From the NCBI GenBank assembly GCA_946482075.1, contig CAMLQG010000058.1, positions 1 through 21,231 of the forward strand: a stretch of 21,231 nt of DNA, in the 5' to 3' direction. The position numbers and the translations under genes are program-made. The notes beneath the pieces are model-generated. The model was given only the letters and a program-made list of their open reading frames with translations, was not told the origin of the DNA and did no database searches. Positions 7,432 through 14,335 of this stretch are shown in pieces; position 1 is the stretch's first letter; every line of letters starts with the position of its first letter. Origin of the DNA: an uncultured Erythrobacteraceae bacterium (lineage in GTDB: Bacteria > Pseudomonadota > Alphaproteobacteria > Sphingomonadales > Sphingomonadaceae).

Positions 7432-8109
7432 ATGAACCGAAGCCCGTCACCCAGCGTTTTCCGCAGCGCCAGTTCCGTCGAAGACGCTGTCGCCAAGATC
7501 GACGCGTTGATCGCCGCAGGCGAACTCGTTCCCGGTCAGCGACTTATCGAAGCGGATCTCATGGAACGGCTGGTTACCAGCCGGGCCACGGTGCGCGCTG
7601 CGCTCCAATATCTCGCAGGCGATGGTGTGGTCGAGCTGCTCCCCAATCGCGGCGGCCGCATCAAGCGTTTCGATCCGGAGCGTCTGCGCGACATCATGCA
7701 GGTATTGATCGGCGGCATCTTCCGCATCGCGATCGAGCTGTTCGTGAGCCGGGAACTCACGCCGAAAGTCCAGGACGAACTGCGCAGCCGGCTGGAAGGA
7801 ATCAAAAGCGCAGCCAAGGCGCGCAACGTAGTCATGCTGTCGGATGCGATGGCGCGATATAACGAGTTCATCTGCGAGAATTCGGGCAATGCCTATATCC
7901 AGGAAATGCTCTCGAAAGTGCATCTGCGGCATTACGCGCGGCAATTCGTGAGCCAAGAAGACCTGGATGACCTCGTCGTCTCCGCCGAAGGCTATGACAC
8001 GATTACACAGCACCTCTTGGCTGGGCGCGCGGAGGAGGCCCACCGCGTACTCAAATATTATGCCGACCGGGTGATAGAGCGGTTCCAGAAGGCAACCGAC
8101 GCCGGCTGA
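7432..8109 (+). CDS. GntR-family transcriptional regulator with FCD-type ligand domain
   Basis: This 225-residue protein has a winged helix-turn-helix in residues 18-80. The segment ADLMERLVTSRATVRAALQY is the recognition region and LLPNRGGRIKRF the wing. An all-helical FCD-like effector domain covers about 83-215. The ATG at 7432 has GGAG 4 bases upstream. In canonical FCD domains one Asp and three His bind a metal. By hand alignment these positions are Met140, Asn144, Gly187 and Tyr210, so the metal site appears lost. The gene is divergent from the TonB receptor and convergent with the ligase gene (3 bases between stops). It probably represses through the TATTGTCAATA elements and responds to a pathway acid or CoA ester. 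Confidence 0.9.
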   Translation: MNRSPSPSVFRSASSVEDAVAKIDALIAAGELVPGQRLIEADLMERLVTSRATVRAALQYLAGDGVVELLPNRGGRIKRFDPERLRDIMQVLIGGIFRIAIELFVSRELTPKVQDELRSRLEGIKSAAKARNVVMLSDAMARYNEFICENSGNAYIQEMLSKVHLRHYARQFVSQEDLDDLVVSAEGYDTITQHLLAGRAEEAHRVLKYYADRVIERFQKATDAG

Positions 8110-8112
8110 TCG

Positions 8113-9738
8113 TCAGCGCTTCACCACGATATCGGGACAGGTCTGCCTGTCCCAGGTCGCTGGCGTAACCCCTTCGTCACGAAGCTGGTATTTCAGCACC
8201 CGCCCCACGGGATTGCGCGGCAGTTCGGCGCGAAACTCGATATAGCGGGGCACCGCGTAGTAAGGCAGGGCATCGACCGACCAGCGGCAGATTTCCTCCT
8301 CGCTTGCCGCGACCTCTTCCTTGAGCACGATGGTGGCTTTCAGATCGTCTTCCGATACGTCGGAAATCACCGCATGCACGGCGACATCGGCGATCGCCGG
8401 GTGATCGCGGAAGCTCGTCTCGACTTCGAAGCTGGAGATGTTCTCCCCGCGGCGCCGGAGATAATCCTTCGCCCGGTCGACGAAATAAAAGAAACCTTCC
8501 TCGTCGAAGCGGCCGATATCGCCGGTATTGAACCAGAAATCCTGGGTAGCGGCGACAGTGGCTTCGGGGCGCTTCCAATATCCACCGAACATCACCTGGC
8601 CGTATCGCGGGCGCACGAGGATCTGCCCCGCCTGCCCAACCGGCAGTTCCATCCCGTCCGCATCCGCGATGCGCACTTCGAAATCCGCGAAGCGGCGGCC
8701 CGACGAGCCCGGCGGCGAATCCTGCCAGATCGGGTGCAGCGTGACCATCGACGCTTCGGTGAGGCCGTAACCCGGCGCACCGACATGCTGCACGCCGAAG
8801 CGCTCCTTCCATTTGCGTTGGTGCGCCGGCGTCATCGGCGCGGCGCAGACCGTCCTGATCTGCCCGAAGCAGCCATGCTGCGCTTCGTGATCGGGCGCTT
8901 CGGCGACAAGCGCGGCCGTTGCTCCCACGCCCGCCGTCACCGTGGCGCCGGAACGCGCGATATCCGGCCAGAAGCCGCTGACCGAGAATTGCGGCGCGAT
9001 CACCACGCGGGCTCCGTTGGCCAGACCCGCGACCAGGCCGGTGCCCAGCCCGCCGAGATGGAACAGGGGCAGCGCGAACCAGTAGCGATCGCCTGGCCGG
9101 ACGCCGATGGCCCAGCCCATTTCACGCGCATAGTTGCAGATGTAGTTCTGGCTGACGAGGCAGCCTTTCGAAGGCCCGGTCGTGCCTGACGTGTAGATGA
9201 TCAGCGTGGGATCGCGCGGGTCGACCTCGACCGCAGCGGCAGGCGGCGTCGTATGATCGGCGCGAAGTTCCTCGAGATCGCGGAGCCGCAGCGCACCCTC
9301 TCCCGCCAGCGTTTCCGCCCCGCGCAGGAACAGGCATTCGAGCTTTGCCAGCCTGTCCGAAACCTTGGTGATCCGATCCGCATAATGTGCATCGGCGATC
9401 ATGATCCGCGCTTCGCAATCATCGATCTGGTGGCGCAGGAACTCGCCTTTCAGCGCGCTGTTGACGGGCACCCAGATCGCGCCCAACCGGTTCACCGCGA
9501 ACCAGAGATAAAGCATGTCCATGCTGGTATCCGCCAGCGAGCAGACCGTGGCGCCCAGCCCCACGCCTTCCTTCGCGAGACCGTGCGCGAACCGGTTCAC
9601 TTCCGCTTCGAACTGCGCGAACGTGACCATGGTGCCGGCCATGTCGATAAAGATATCGTCCGGCCGTTCAGCCAGCGCGGCCGCAAAGATCCGGGGTACG
9701 GTCTCCCGGATGCCGGGAACCCACTCTCTACCTTGCAT
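8113..9738 (-). CDS. AMP-forming acyl-CoA synthetase/ligase
   Basis: This 541-residue member of the ANL superfamily forms an acyl-AMP and then an acyl-CoA. The phosphate-binding loop YTSGTTGPSKG is at 182-192, and YGLTE is at 324-328. NTGD is at 404-407, the hinge region with DRAKDYLRRRGENIS at about 421-435, and the catalytic lysine Lys516 in GRVLKYQLR. The domain layout resembles crotonobetaine/carnitine-CoA ligase-like and FadD-like enzymes. The start at 9738 has an excellent GAGGAGAGG ribosome site. The upstream in-frame ATG at 9789 falls inside the operator and is rejected. The gene lies downstream of the reductase gene but has its own promoter and operator. It probably activates the pathway's carboxylic acid. 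Confidence 0.95.
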   Translation of the reverse strand: MQGREWVPGIRETVPRIFAAALAERPDDIFIDMAGTMVTFAQFEAEVNRFAHGLAKEGVGLGATVCSLADTSMDMLYLWFAVNRLGAIWVPVNSALKGEFLRHQIDDCEARIMIADAHYADRITKVSDRLAKLECLFLRGAETLAGEGALRLRDLEELRADHTTPPAAAVEVDPRDPTLIIYTSGTTGPSKGCLVSQNYICNYAREMGWAIGVRPGDRYWFALPLFHLGGLGTGLVAGLANGARVVIAPQFSVSGFWPDIARSGATVTAGVGATAALVAEAPDHEAQHGCFGQIRTVCAAPMTPAHQRKWKERFGVQHVGAPGYGLTEASMVTLHPIWQDSPPGSSGRRFADFEVRIADADGMELPVGQAGQILVRPRYGQVMFGGYWKRPEATVAATQDFWFNTGDIGRFDEEGFFYFVDRAKDYLRRRGENISSFEVETSFRDHPAIADVAVHAVISDVSEDDLKATIVLKEEVAASEEEICRWSVDALPYYAVPRYIEFRAELPRNPVGRVLKYQLRDEGVTPATWDRQTCPDIVVKR

Positions 9739-9768
9739 ATCCTCTCCTCGGCCGCTCCTGCGACGAAT

Positions 9769-9793
9769 TATTGTCAATAATATCGTCAATAAT
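9769..9793. promoter_or_regulatory. GntR-type operator, copy B (tandem 12-bp repeat)
   Basis: ATTGTCAATAAT (9770-9781) is followed directly by ATCGTCAATAAT (9782-9793), two tandem 12-mers with one mismatch. The palindrome TATTGTCAATA lies at 9769-9779. Positions 9769-9786 are identical to 7326-7343. The second repeat overlaps the predicted -10 of the ligase promoter, as expected for a repressor site. Confidence 0.65.
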
Positions 9794-9817
9794 CTTTGCG
9801 GATCTGCGATCAGTCAA
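9789..9817 (-). promoter_or_regulatory. Candidate sigma-70 promoter of the acyl-CoA ligase
   Basis: On the minus strand TTGACT (9812-9817) is separated by exactly 17 bases from GATTAT (9789-9794). The -35 overlaps the last codons of the upstream reductase gene. Transcription would start within the tandem operator. Confidence 0.45.
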
Positions 9818-10814
9818 TATCTTTGATCGTCCCTCCGCCCACGCTGGTGGCGAGCGACGGTCCATAGGCCGAGGCCGGCGACTGGAAACCGGGCTTGAAA
9901 TCGCCGGCCAGCACTCGCGAAGCGACTTCGATGCCGGCTTCCCCAGTATAACTGTAGCCCGAAGAGGTCTCGATCATCGAGCACACCACTCGCCCGTCCG
10001 CCCCGGTCACCTTGGCGATCACGCGGGAACGGCCGGCATCGCGTTCTTCCTTGCTCGGGCCTTCGGGCACATCGTCCAGGCTTGGAGGGGCGGAGAAGGC
10101 GCTGTCTTCGGCCACCGCGAAATAGACGTCGATATTGGGAACGCGGGCCGACTTCCATGCGGTGATGACATCGCCCATCGGCATGGGCACGCAGGTCCTG
10201 GGCCCATCGCCGAAATCCACGCGGATCGGCTGCTGATCCGTGGGGCTGACCACCTTGCCAGCGCGCCGGGCGCGCGGGCCGGTCGCAATGATGCCCGCCC
10301 CGCTCTTCATCGATCCGCGCGAAACGCCGCCGAAATGGCTGAGCGCGAGTTCGAGCACTTGCGGATCGGCCACTCGCCCGGCCGTGTGTGCCGCGATGCA
10401 ATCGCTGGGCACCACGTCCCAGCCGACGCCAGGCATCAGCATGATGCCTTTCGCTTCCGCCTTGGCCGAGCAGGCCTCGGCATATTCGTAGATCAGGAAC
10501 TCGCCGGTAATATCGAGGTAATGGACGCCCTGCGCGATGCACGCGTCGATCATCGGCCGCCCGGTGATCGCGAACGGCCCTGCTGCGTGGATGAGGCAGC
10601 CGATCCCCGCCAGCCCTTCCACGATCTCACCCTGATTGCCCAGCGCGAAGCAGCGCGTCTCGGCAAGGCCCAGCCCGGCGGCCAGCGCCGCAAGCTTGCC
10701 CGCGTCCCGTCCCGCCAGGATCGGCTTCATGCCCCGCTTCACGGCCTCTTCGGCCAGCAGCTTGCCGGTATAGCCGGTCGCCCCATAGATCATCAAAGCG
10801 CCGCTATTGCTCAT
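9810..10814 (-). CDS. Saccharopine dehydrogenase-like / trans-acting enoyl reductase-type NAD(P)-binding protein
   Basis: This 334-residue protein opens with a Rossmann motif, IYGATGYTGKLLAEEAVKRG, at residues 9-28. It continues with AGRDAGKLAALA and then HAAGPFAITGRPMIDACIAQ and GVHYLDITGE, the arrangement of the saccharopine dehydrogenase NADP-binding domain family. That family includes trans-acting enoyl reductases that reduce C=C bonds of lipid or ketide intermediates. The ATG at 10814 was chosen because the Rossmann strand begins a few residues later; a GGGAG and an AGG lie upstream. The gene precedes the acyl-CoA ligase by about 70 bases on the same strand, so a role on the same substrate is likely. 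The exact reaction is unknown, and true saccharopine dehydrogenase activity is unlikely. Confidence 0.82.
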   Translation of the reverse strand: MSNSGALMIYGATGYTGKLLAEEAVKRGMKPILAGRDAGKLAALAAGLGLAETRCFALGNQGEIVEGLAGIGCLIHAAGPFAITGRPMIDACIAQGVHYLDITGEFLIYEYAEACSAKAEAKGIMLMPGVGWDVVPSDCIAAHTAGRVADPQVLELALSHFGGVSRGSMKSGAGIIATGPRARRAGKVVSPTDQQPIRVDFGDGPRTCVPMPMGDVITAWKSARVPNIDVYFAVAEDSAFSAPPSLDDVPEGPSKEERDAGRSRVIAKVTGADGRVVCSMIETSSGYSYTGEAGIEVASRVLAGDFKPGFQSPASAYGPSLATSVGGGTIKDID

Positions 10815-10971
10815 ATCCTGCTCCCCTTCCGGTCTGTCGTCGCCCGAGCATGGCCGCAGACGGGGATCGCAATCAATCCCTAACTCAGTCGCTCGAGCGG
10901 AGCCATGACCGGGGCCGCAACGCCGGCTTGCGCATTGCGGTCTCCGCGCGCTCCGCCTATCGCCCCCATCC

Positions 10972-12594
10972 ATGCTTCGCCTTTCCGGACTTTCCCTGCC
11001 GCTCGATCACGAGCCGGAAGCGCTTCCCGCAGCCATCTGCGAGCGGCTGGGCATCGCGCCGGATGCGCTCGGAAGCTACACGCTCTTCCGCAGGGGCAAC
11101 GACGCGCGTCGGAAGAAGGCGATCCAGCTGGTCTACACGCTGGATATCGCGCTGGAGGATGAAGCGGCGGTCCTCGAACGCTTCGCGGGCGACAAGGACG
11201 TCCGCCCCACGCCCGACATGGACTATCGTTTCCCCACGCTCGCCCCGGCAGGCTGGTTGGGCAAGCGGCCGGTCGTGATCGGCGCGGGGCCCTGCGGGCT
11301 TTTCGCGGGTCTGATCCTGGCGCAGATGGGCTTCCGCCCGATCATCCTCGACCGCGGCAAGGTGGTGCGCCAGCGGACCAAGGACACCTGGGGCCTGTGG
11401 CGCCGGTCGGAATTCAATCCGGATTCCAACGTCCAGTTCGGCGAAGGCGGCGCCGGCACCTTTTCCGATGGCAAGCTCTATTGCCGGACCAAAGATCCGC
11501 GCTTCCTCGGCCGCAAGGTGCTGGAGGAATTCGTCAAGGCCGGCGCGCCCGACGACATATTATGGGAAGCGCACCCCCATATCGGCACTTTCCGGCTCGT
11601 CACCATGGTCGAAAGCATCCGCCGCACGATCGAGGAGCTCGGCGGCGAATATCGCTGGCAACATCGCGTGGACGATCTGGAACTGGACACGCAGCCGAAC
11701 GGAAACCGGCGGCTGCGCGGACTGCATCTGGCGGATGGCGGCTTCCTGGAAGCCGACCACGTGGTCATGGCCATCGGGCACAGCGCCAGGCCGACATTCG
11801 AAATGCTGCACCGGCGCGGCGTCCATATGGAACCCAAGCCCTTCTCCATCGGCGTGCGGATCGAACATCCGCAATCCTGGGTCGATCGAGCGCGTTTCGG
11901 CGATTGCGCGGGTCATCCCGATCTGGGCGCCGCGGCCTACAGCCTGTCCCATCACTGCGCGAACGGGCGCACGGTCTACAGCTTCTGCATGTGTCCGGGC
12001 GGACGCGTGGTGGCGGCGACTTCGGAGGAAGGCCGCGTCGTAACCAATGGGATGAGCCAATATTCCCGCGCGGAATTCAACGCCAATTCCGGCCTCGTCG
12101 TCGCGATCGATCCGGCACGCGACTATCCGGGCGGGCCGCTGGCGGGCATCGAATTCCAGCGCCACTGGGAAACGCTGGCCTATGTCGCGGGCGGTTCGAA
12201 CTACTGCGCGCCGGGGCAGAAAGTGGGTGATTTCCTGGCCGGCCGCGCTTCGACCGAGCTGGGCGAAGTGATCCCGTCCTACAAGCCGGGCGTGACGATG
12301 ACCGACCTGTCGCAATGCCTGCCCGCCTTCGCGATCGACGCGCTGCGCGAAGCGCTGCCGGTCTTCGGACGCCAGATCGCCCATTACGACCATCCCGATG
12401 CGGTCATGACGGGAGTGGAGACGCGCACCTCTTCGCCACTGCGGATCACGCGTGGGAAGAATCTGCAGAGCCTCAACGTGGAACGGCTGTTCCCGGCGGG
12501 TGAAGGCGCAGGCTATGCGGGCGGCATCCTTTCCGCAGCGATCGACGGGATCAAGGTGGCGGAAGCGGTCGCCGCCAGCATCATGGCGCAATGA
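10972..12594 (+). CDS. FAD-dependent dehydrogenase, COG2509 type
   Basis: This 540-residue protein has an N-terminal region (about 1-95) with Arg/Lys-rich RRGNDARRKKAIQLVYTLDI, as in this family. A Rossmann FAD site VVIGAGPCGLFAGLILAQMG follows at 101-120. FGEGGAGTFSDGKLY lies at about 156-170. The C-terminal FAD-contact segment is FPAGEGAGYAGGILSAAIDG. These features define the uncharacterised FAD-dependent dehydrogenases of COG2509, which are widespread core genes without an agreed substrate. No clear Shine-Dalgarno precedes the ATG at 10972. The 157 bases upstream are a divergent promoter region with the reductase gene and contain a CCGCAA/TTGCGG inverted repeat (10915-10940). The next gene overlaps by 4 bases, so the two are translationally coupled. 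Confidence 0.92.
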   Translation: MLRLSGLSLPLDHEPEALPAAICERLGIAPDALGSYTLFRRGNDARRKKAIQLVYTLDIALEDEAAVLERFAGDKDVRPTPDMDYRFPTLAPAGWLGKRPVVIGAGPCGLFAGLILAQMGFRPIILDRGKVVRQRTKDTWGLWRRSEFNPDSNVQFGEGGAGTFSDGKLYCRTKDPRFLGRKVLEEFVKAGAPDDILWEAHPHIGTFRLVTMVESIRRTIEELGGEYRWQHRVDDLELDTQPNGNRRLRGLHLADGGFLEADHVVMAIGHSARPTFEMLHRRGVHMEPKPFSIGVRIEHPQSWVDRARFGDCAGHPDLGAAAYSLSHHCANGRTVYSFCMCPGGRVVAATSEEGRVVTNGMSQYSRAEFNANSGLVVAIDPARDYPGGPLAGIEFQRHWETLAYVAGGSNYCAPGQKVGDFLAGRASTELGEVIPSYKPGVTMTDLSQCLPAFAIDALREALPVFGRQIAHYDHPDAVMTGVETRTSSPLRITRGKNLQSLNVERLFPAGEGAGYAGGILSAAIDGIKVAEAVAASIMAQ

Positions 12595-13766
12595 CGCAAG
12601 CCGCGTTCGACGCGATCGTGCTGGGCGCAGGTGCGGCCGGCATGATGTGCGCGGCCACCGCCGGCGAGCGCGGACGCCGCGTCCTGCTGGTCGATCACGC
12701 CGATGCGCCGGGCAAGAAGATCCTGATTTCCGGCGGCGGGCGGTGCAATTTCACCAACCTCAACGCGCGGGCGGAATGCTATCTCTCCGCCAACCCGCAT
12801 TTCGCGAAGTCCGCGCTTGGCCGGTACACGCCACAGGATTTCATCGCGCTGGTCGACCGCTATGGCATCGCCTGGCACGAAAAGACCCTGGGGCAACTCT
12901 TCTGCGACGGCCCATCACGCCAGATCGTCGACATGCTGGTGGAAGAATGCGCGGCAGGCGGCGTGTCGATCATGCTCGGCAAGCCGGTTTCCGCGGTCGA
13001 TCATGCGGATGGGCGCTTCCGGATCACGATCGACGGCCAGCAGTTCACGGCGCCGGCGCTCGTGCTCGCGACCGGGGGACCTTCGATCCCGAAAATGGGC
13101 GCGACCGGCCTTGCCTACGACATCGCCCGGCAGTTCGGCCTTTCCGTCATACAACCCCGGCCCGCGCTGGTGCCGTTCACGCTCGGCCCCGGCGACGCTC
13201 TGTTCCGCTCGCTGTCGGGCGTGTCGACCGAAGTCGAAGTCCACCATGGAAAGGCACGGTTTCGCGAGGCCGCCTTGTTCACCCATCGCGGGCTTTCGGG
13301 ACCGGCGATGCTGCAGATCTCATCCTACTGGCGGCATCGAACCGAGATCGCCGTCGATTTCTTCCCCGACCATCAGGAGGATTGGCTCGTGCGCCTCAAG
13401 CAGCAAAGCCCGCGCCTGCCGCTCCGCCGCGCTCTGGCCCCCTTGCCCGAGCGCCTCGCCGATGCGCTGCTCGAGAAGCTGGCGCTCGGCGGAGAGCTCG
13501 GCAACCTGCCGGATCGGGCCTTGCGCCAGACGGAACATTCGCTCGCCCGATGGCCTTTCTTGCCAAACGGCACGGAAGGGTTCGCCAAGGCAGAAGTCAC
13601 CGCCGGCGGGATCGCCACGGCGAATCTCTCTTCCCGCTCGATGGAGGCGAAGACAGCGCCGGGGCTCCACGCTATTGGCGAGGCCGTGGACGTCACCGGA
13701 TGGCTTGGCGGCTATAATTTTCAGTGGGCCTGGGCCAGCGGCGTTGCCGCCGGGCAGGAGATATAG
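12591..13766 (+). CDS. BaiN/HI0933-family NAD(P)/FAD-dependent oxidoreductase
   Basis: This 391-residue flavoprotein belongs to the HI0933/YhiN/BaiN family. It has the N-terminal dinucleotide-binding motif LGAGAAGMMCA and the family signature GKKILISGGGRCNFTN at about 41-56. The second half contains THRGLSGPAMLQISSY, and the C-terminus is GWLGGYNFQWAWASGVAAG. Both of the latter are diagnostic. BaiN of gut clostridia was proposed as a bile-acid enoyl reductase, but most members have unknown substrates. The start codon overlaps the previous stop (ATGA). Two unrelated FAD families in one coupled pair suggest joint expression rather than a shared reaction. The segment after the stop carries a strong terminator. 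Confidence 0.94.
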   Translation: MTQAAFDAIVLGAGAAGMMCAATAGERGRRVLLVDHADAPGKKILISGGGRCNFTNLNARAECYLSANPHFAKSALGRYTPQDFIALVDRYGIAWHEKTLGQLFCDGPSRQIVDMLVEECAAGGVSIMLGKPVSAVDHADGRFRITIDGQQFTAPALVLATGGPSIPKMGATGLAYDIARQFGLSVIQPRPALVPFTLGPGDALFRSLSGVSTEVEVHHGKARFREAALFTHRGLSGPAMLQISSYWRHRTEIAVDFFPDHQEDWLVRLKQQSPRLPLRRALAPLPERLADALLEKLALGGELGNLPDRALRQTEHSLARWPFLPNGTEGFAKAEVTAGGIATANLSSRSMEAKTAPGLHAIGEAVDVTGWLGGYNFQWAWASGVAAGQEI

Positions 13767-13814
13767 CCAGGAAATGGCTGAATTCCGCCAAGTTGAACGC
13801 CCTGTGAACAGTTA

Positions 13815-13831
13815 GTTGCATTTCTTGCAAC
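13815..13831. repeat. Palindrome GTTGCA-N5-TGCAAC upstream of the candidate sRNA
   Basis: GTTGCATTTCTTGCAAC has perfect 6-bp arms. Further TTGC/GCAA words follow to 13860, including the palindrome GCAATTGC. The block sits where the promoter of the candidate small RNA would be, so it may be a regulator site or part of the transcript. Confidence 0.35.
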
Positions 13832-13846
13832 ATCACTTGCTACCTT

Positions 13847-13949
13847 CGCAATTGCAGCAAACGGGGTTCTGACGCATTTAGAGCATGCCTTTTAGGCATC
13901 CTCTCCCAAACTTCCAAAGGGCCGCTCTTCGGAGCGGCCCTTCTTTTAT
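13847..13949 (+). ncRNA. Candidate intergenic small RNA (predicted)
   Basis: The span between the BaiN-type gene and the next convergent gene has the layout of a trans-acting small RNA. A possible extended -10 (TGCTACCTT, 13838-13846) is followed by about 40 unstructured bases. Then comes a perfect 6-bp hairpin ATGCCT-TTT-AGGCAT (13885-13899), a single-stranded pyrimidine stretch CCTCTCCC (13900-13907), and a strong intrinsic terminator. CCTCTCCC is complementary to Shine-Dalgarno sequences, as in known anti-SD small RNAs of alphaproteobacteria. The 5' end is a guess. The alternative is simply the 3' UTR and terminator of the FAD gene pair. Confidence 0.4.
13917..13949 (+). terminator. Intrinsic terminator
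   Basis: An 11-bp stem is formed by AAGGGCCGCTC (13917-13927) and GAGCGGCCCTT (13932-13942). It is closed by a stable TTCG tetraloop and followed by a T-rich tract (CTTTTAT). It ends plus-strand transcription coming from the FAD genes or from the candidate small RNA. Confidence 0.93.
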
Positions 13950-13965
13950 GCGGCGGCCGCGCGGC

Positions 13966-14229
13966 TCATGACTTGCCCATCGCCCGGTCGATCATATCCA
14001 TGAAATCGCGCGCGGCTTCGCGATCGTTCTCTTCCTCGAACGCGACGTCGAGATCGGGTGCTGCGCCGAGCATGTAGAGCAACACCCACAAGGCGAACCG
14101 CTCGCGTGGCTCCTGGGCCAGCCCGAAATCAACAACGATCCGTTCCATCCCGCCTTCCAGCGCGGCGGGAGGGATGGCCGCGAGATCGGCCGTTCCGAAA
14201 TAGCGCACCAACTGATCGTTATAATCCAT
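13966..14229 (-). CDS. Small acidic protein of unknown function
   Basis: This 87-residue protein, starting MDYNDQLVRYFGTADLAAIP, is mostly helical by composition. It has an amphipathic ALWVLLYMLGAAPDL segment and an acidic tail (EEENDREAARDFMDMIDRA). It has no signal peptide or recognisable motif, and I do not recognise the family. Regular codon-position GC and a sensible globular composition support a real gene. No Shine-Dalgarno precedes the ATG at 14229. Instead, a 17-bp AT-rich palindrome abuts it and a possible -10 lies within 15 bases, so a leaderless or nearly leaderless mRNA is possible. The frame stays open upstream to a TTG at 14268, but that start is less likely. The gene is convergent with the terminator region. 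Confidence 0.7.
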   Translation of the reverse strand: MDYNDQLVRYFGTADLAAIPPAALEGGMERIVVDFGLAQEPRERFALWVLLYMLGAAPDLDVAFEEENDREAARDFMDMIDRAMGKS

Positions 14230-14245
14230 AGTAATATTATTACTA
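14229..14245. promoter_or_regulatory. 17-bp perfect palindrome at the start of the small gene
   Basis: TAGTAATA-T-TATTACTA is symmetric about 14237, and its first base is the A of the minus-strand ATG. It could be a repressor site over the -10 and start point, or a hairpin hiding the start codon. On the minus strand, TTGTTC spaced 17 bases before TAGTAA would place the transcription start 3-4 bases before the ATG. Confidence 0.5.
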
Positions 14246-14335
14246 CATCTGAGTGCTTTAGGGAACAATCGAGTGCATTCGGCAAGTTTTTTAAATTTCG
14301 CTATGCCGCCAATGACCTAATGGCTGAATCAGGTC

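Noticed and set aside
9736..9789. Extended start of the acyl-CoA ligase at 9789
   Set aside because: The added residues are translated from the operator and ribosome site. The ATG at 9738 has an ideal GAGGAGAGG before it.
11560..12591. Minus-strand open frame opposite the COG2509 gene
   Set aside because: Arg/His-rich antisense shadow of a well-supported FAD enzyme.
13802..13811. CTGTGAACAG as a possible DnaA box or origin element
   Set aside because: It fits TTATNCACA poorly, is single, and no replication genes are nearby.
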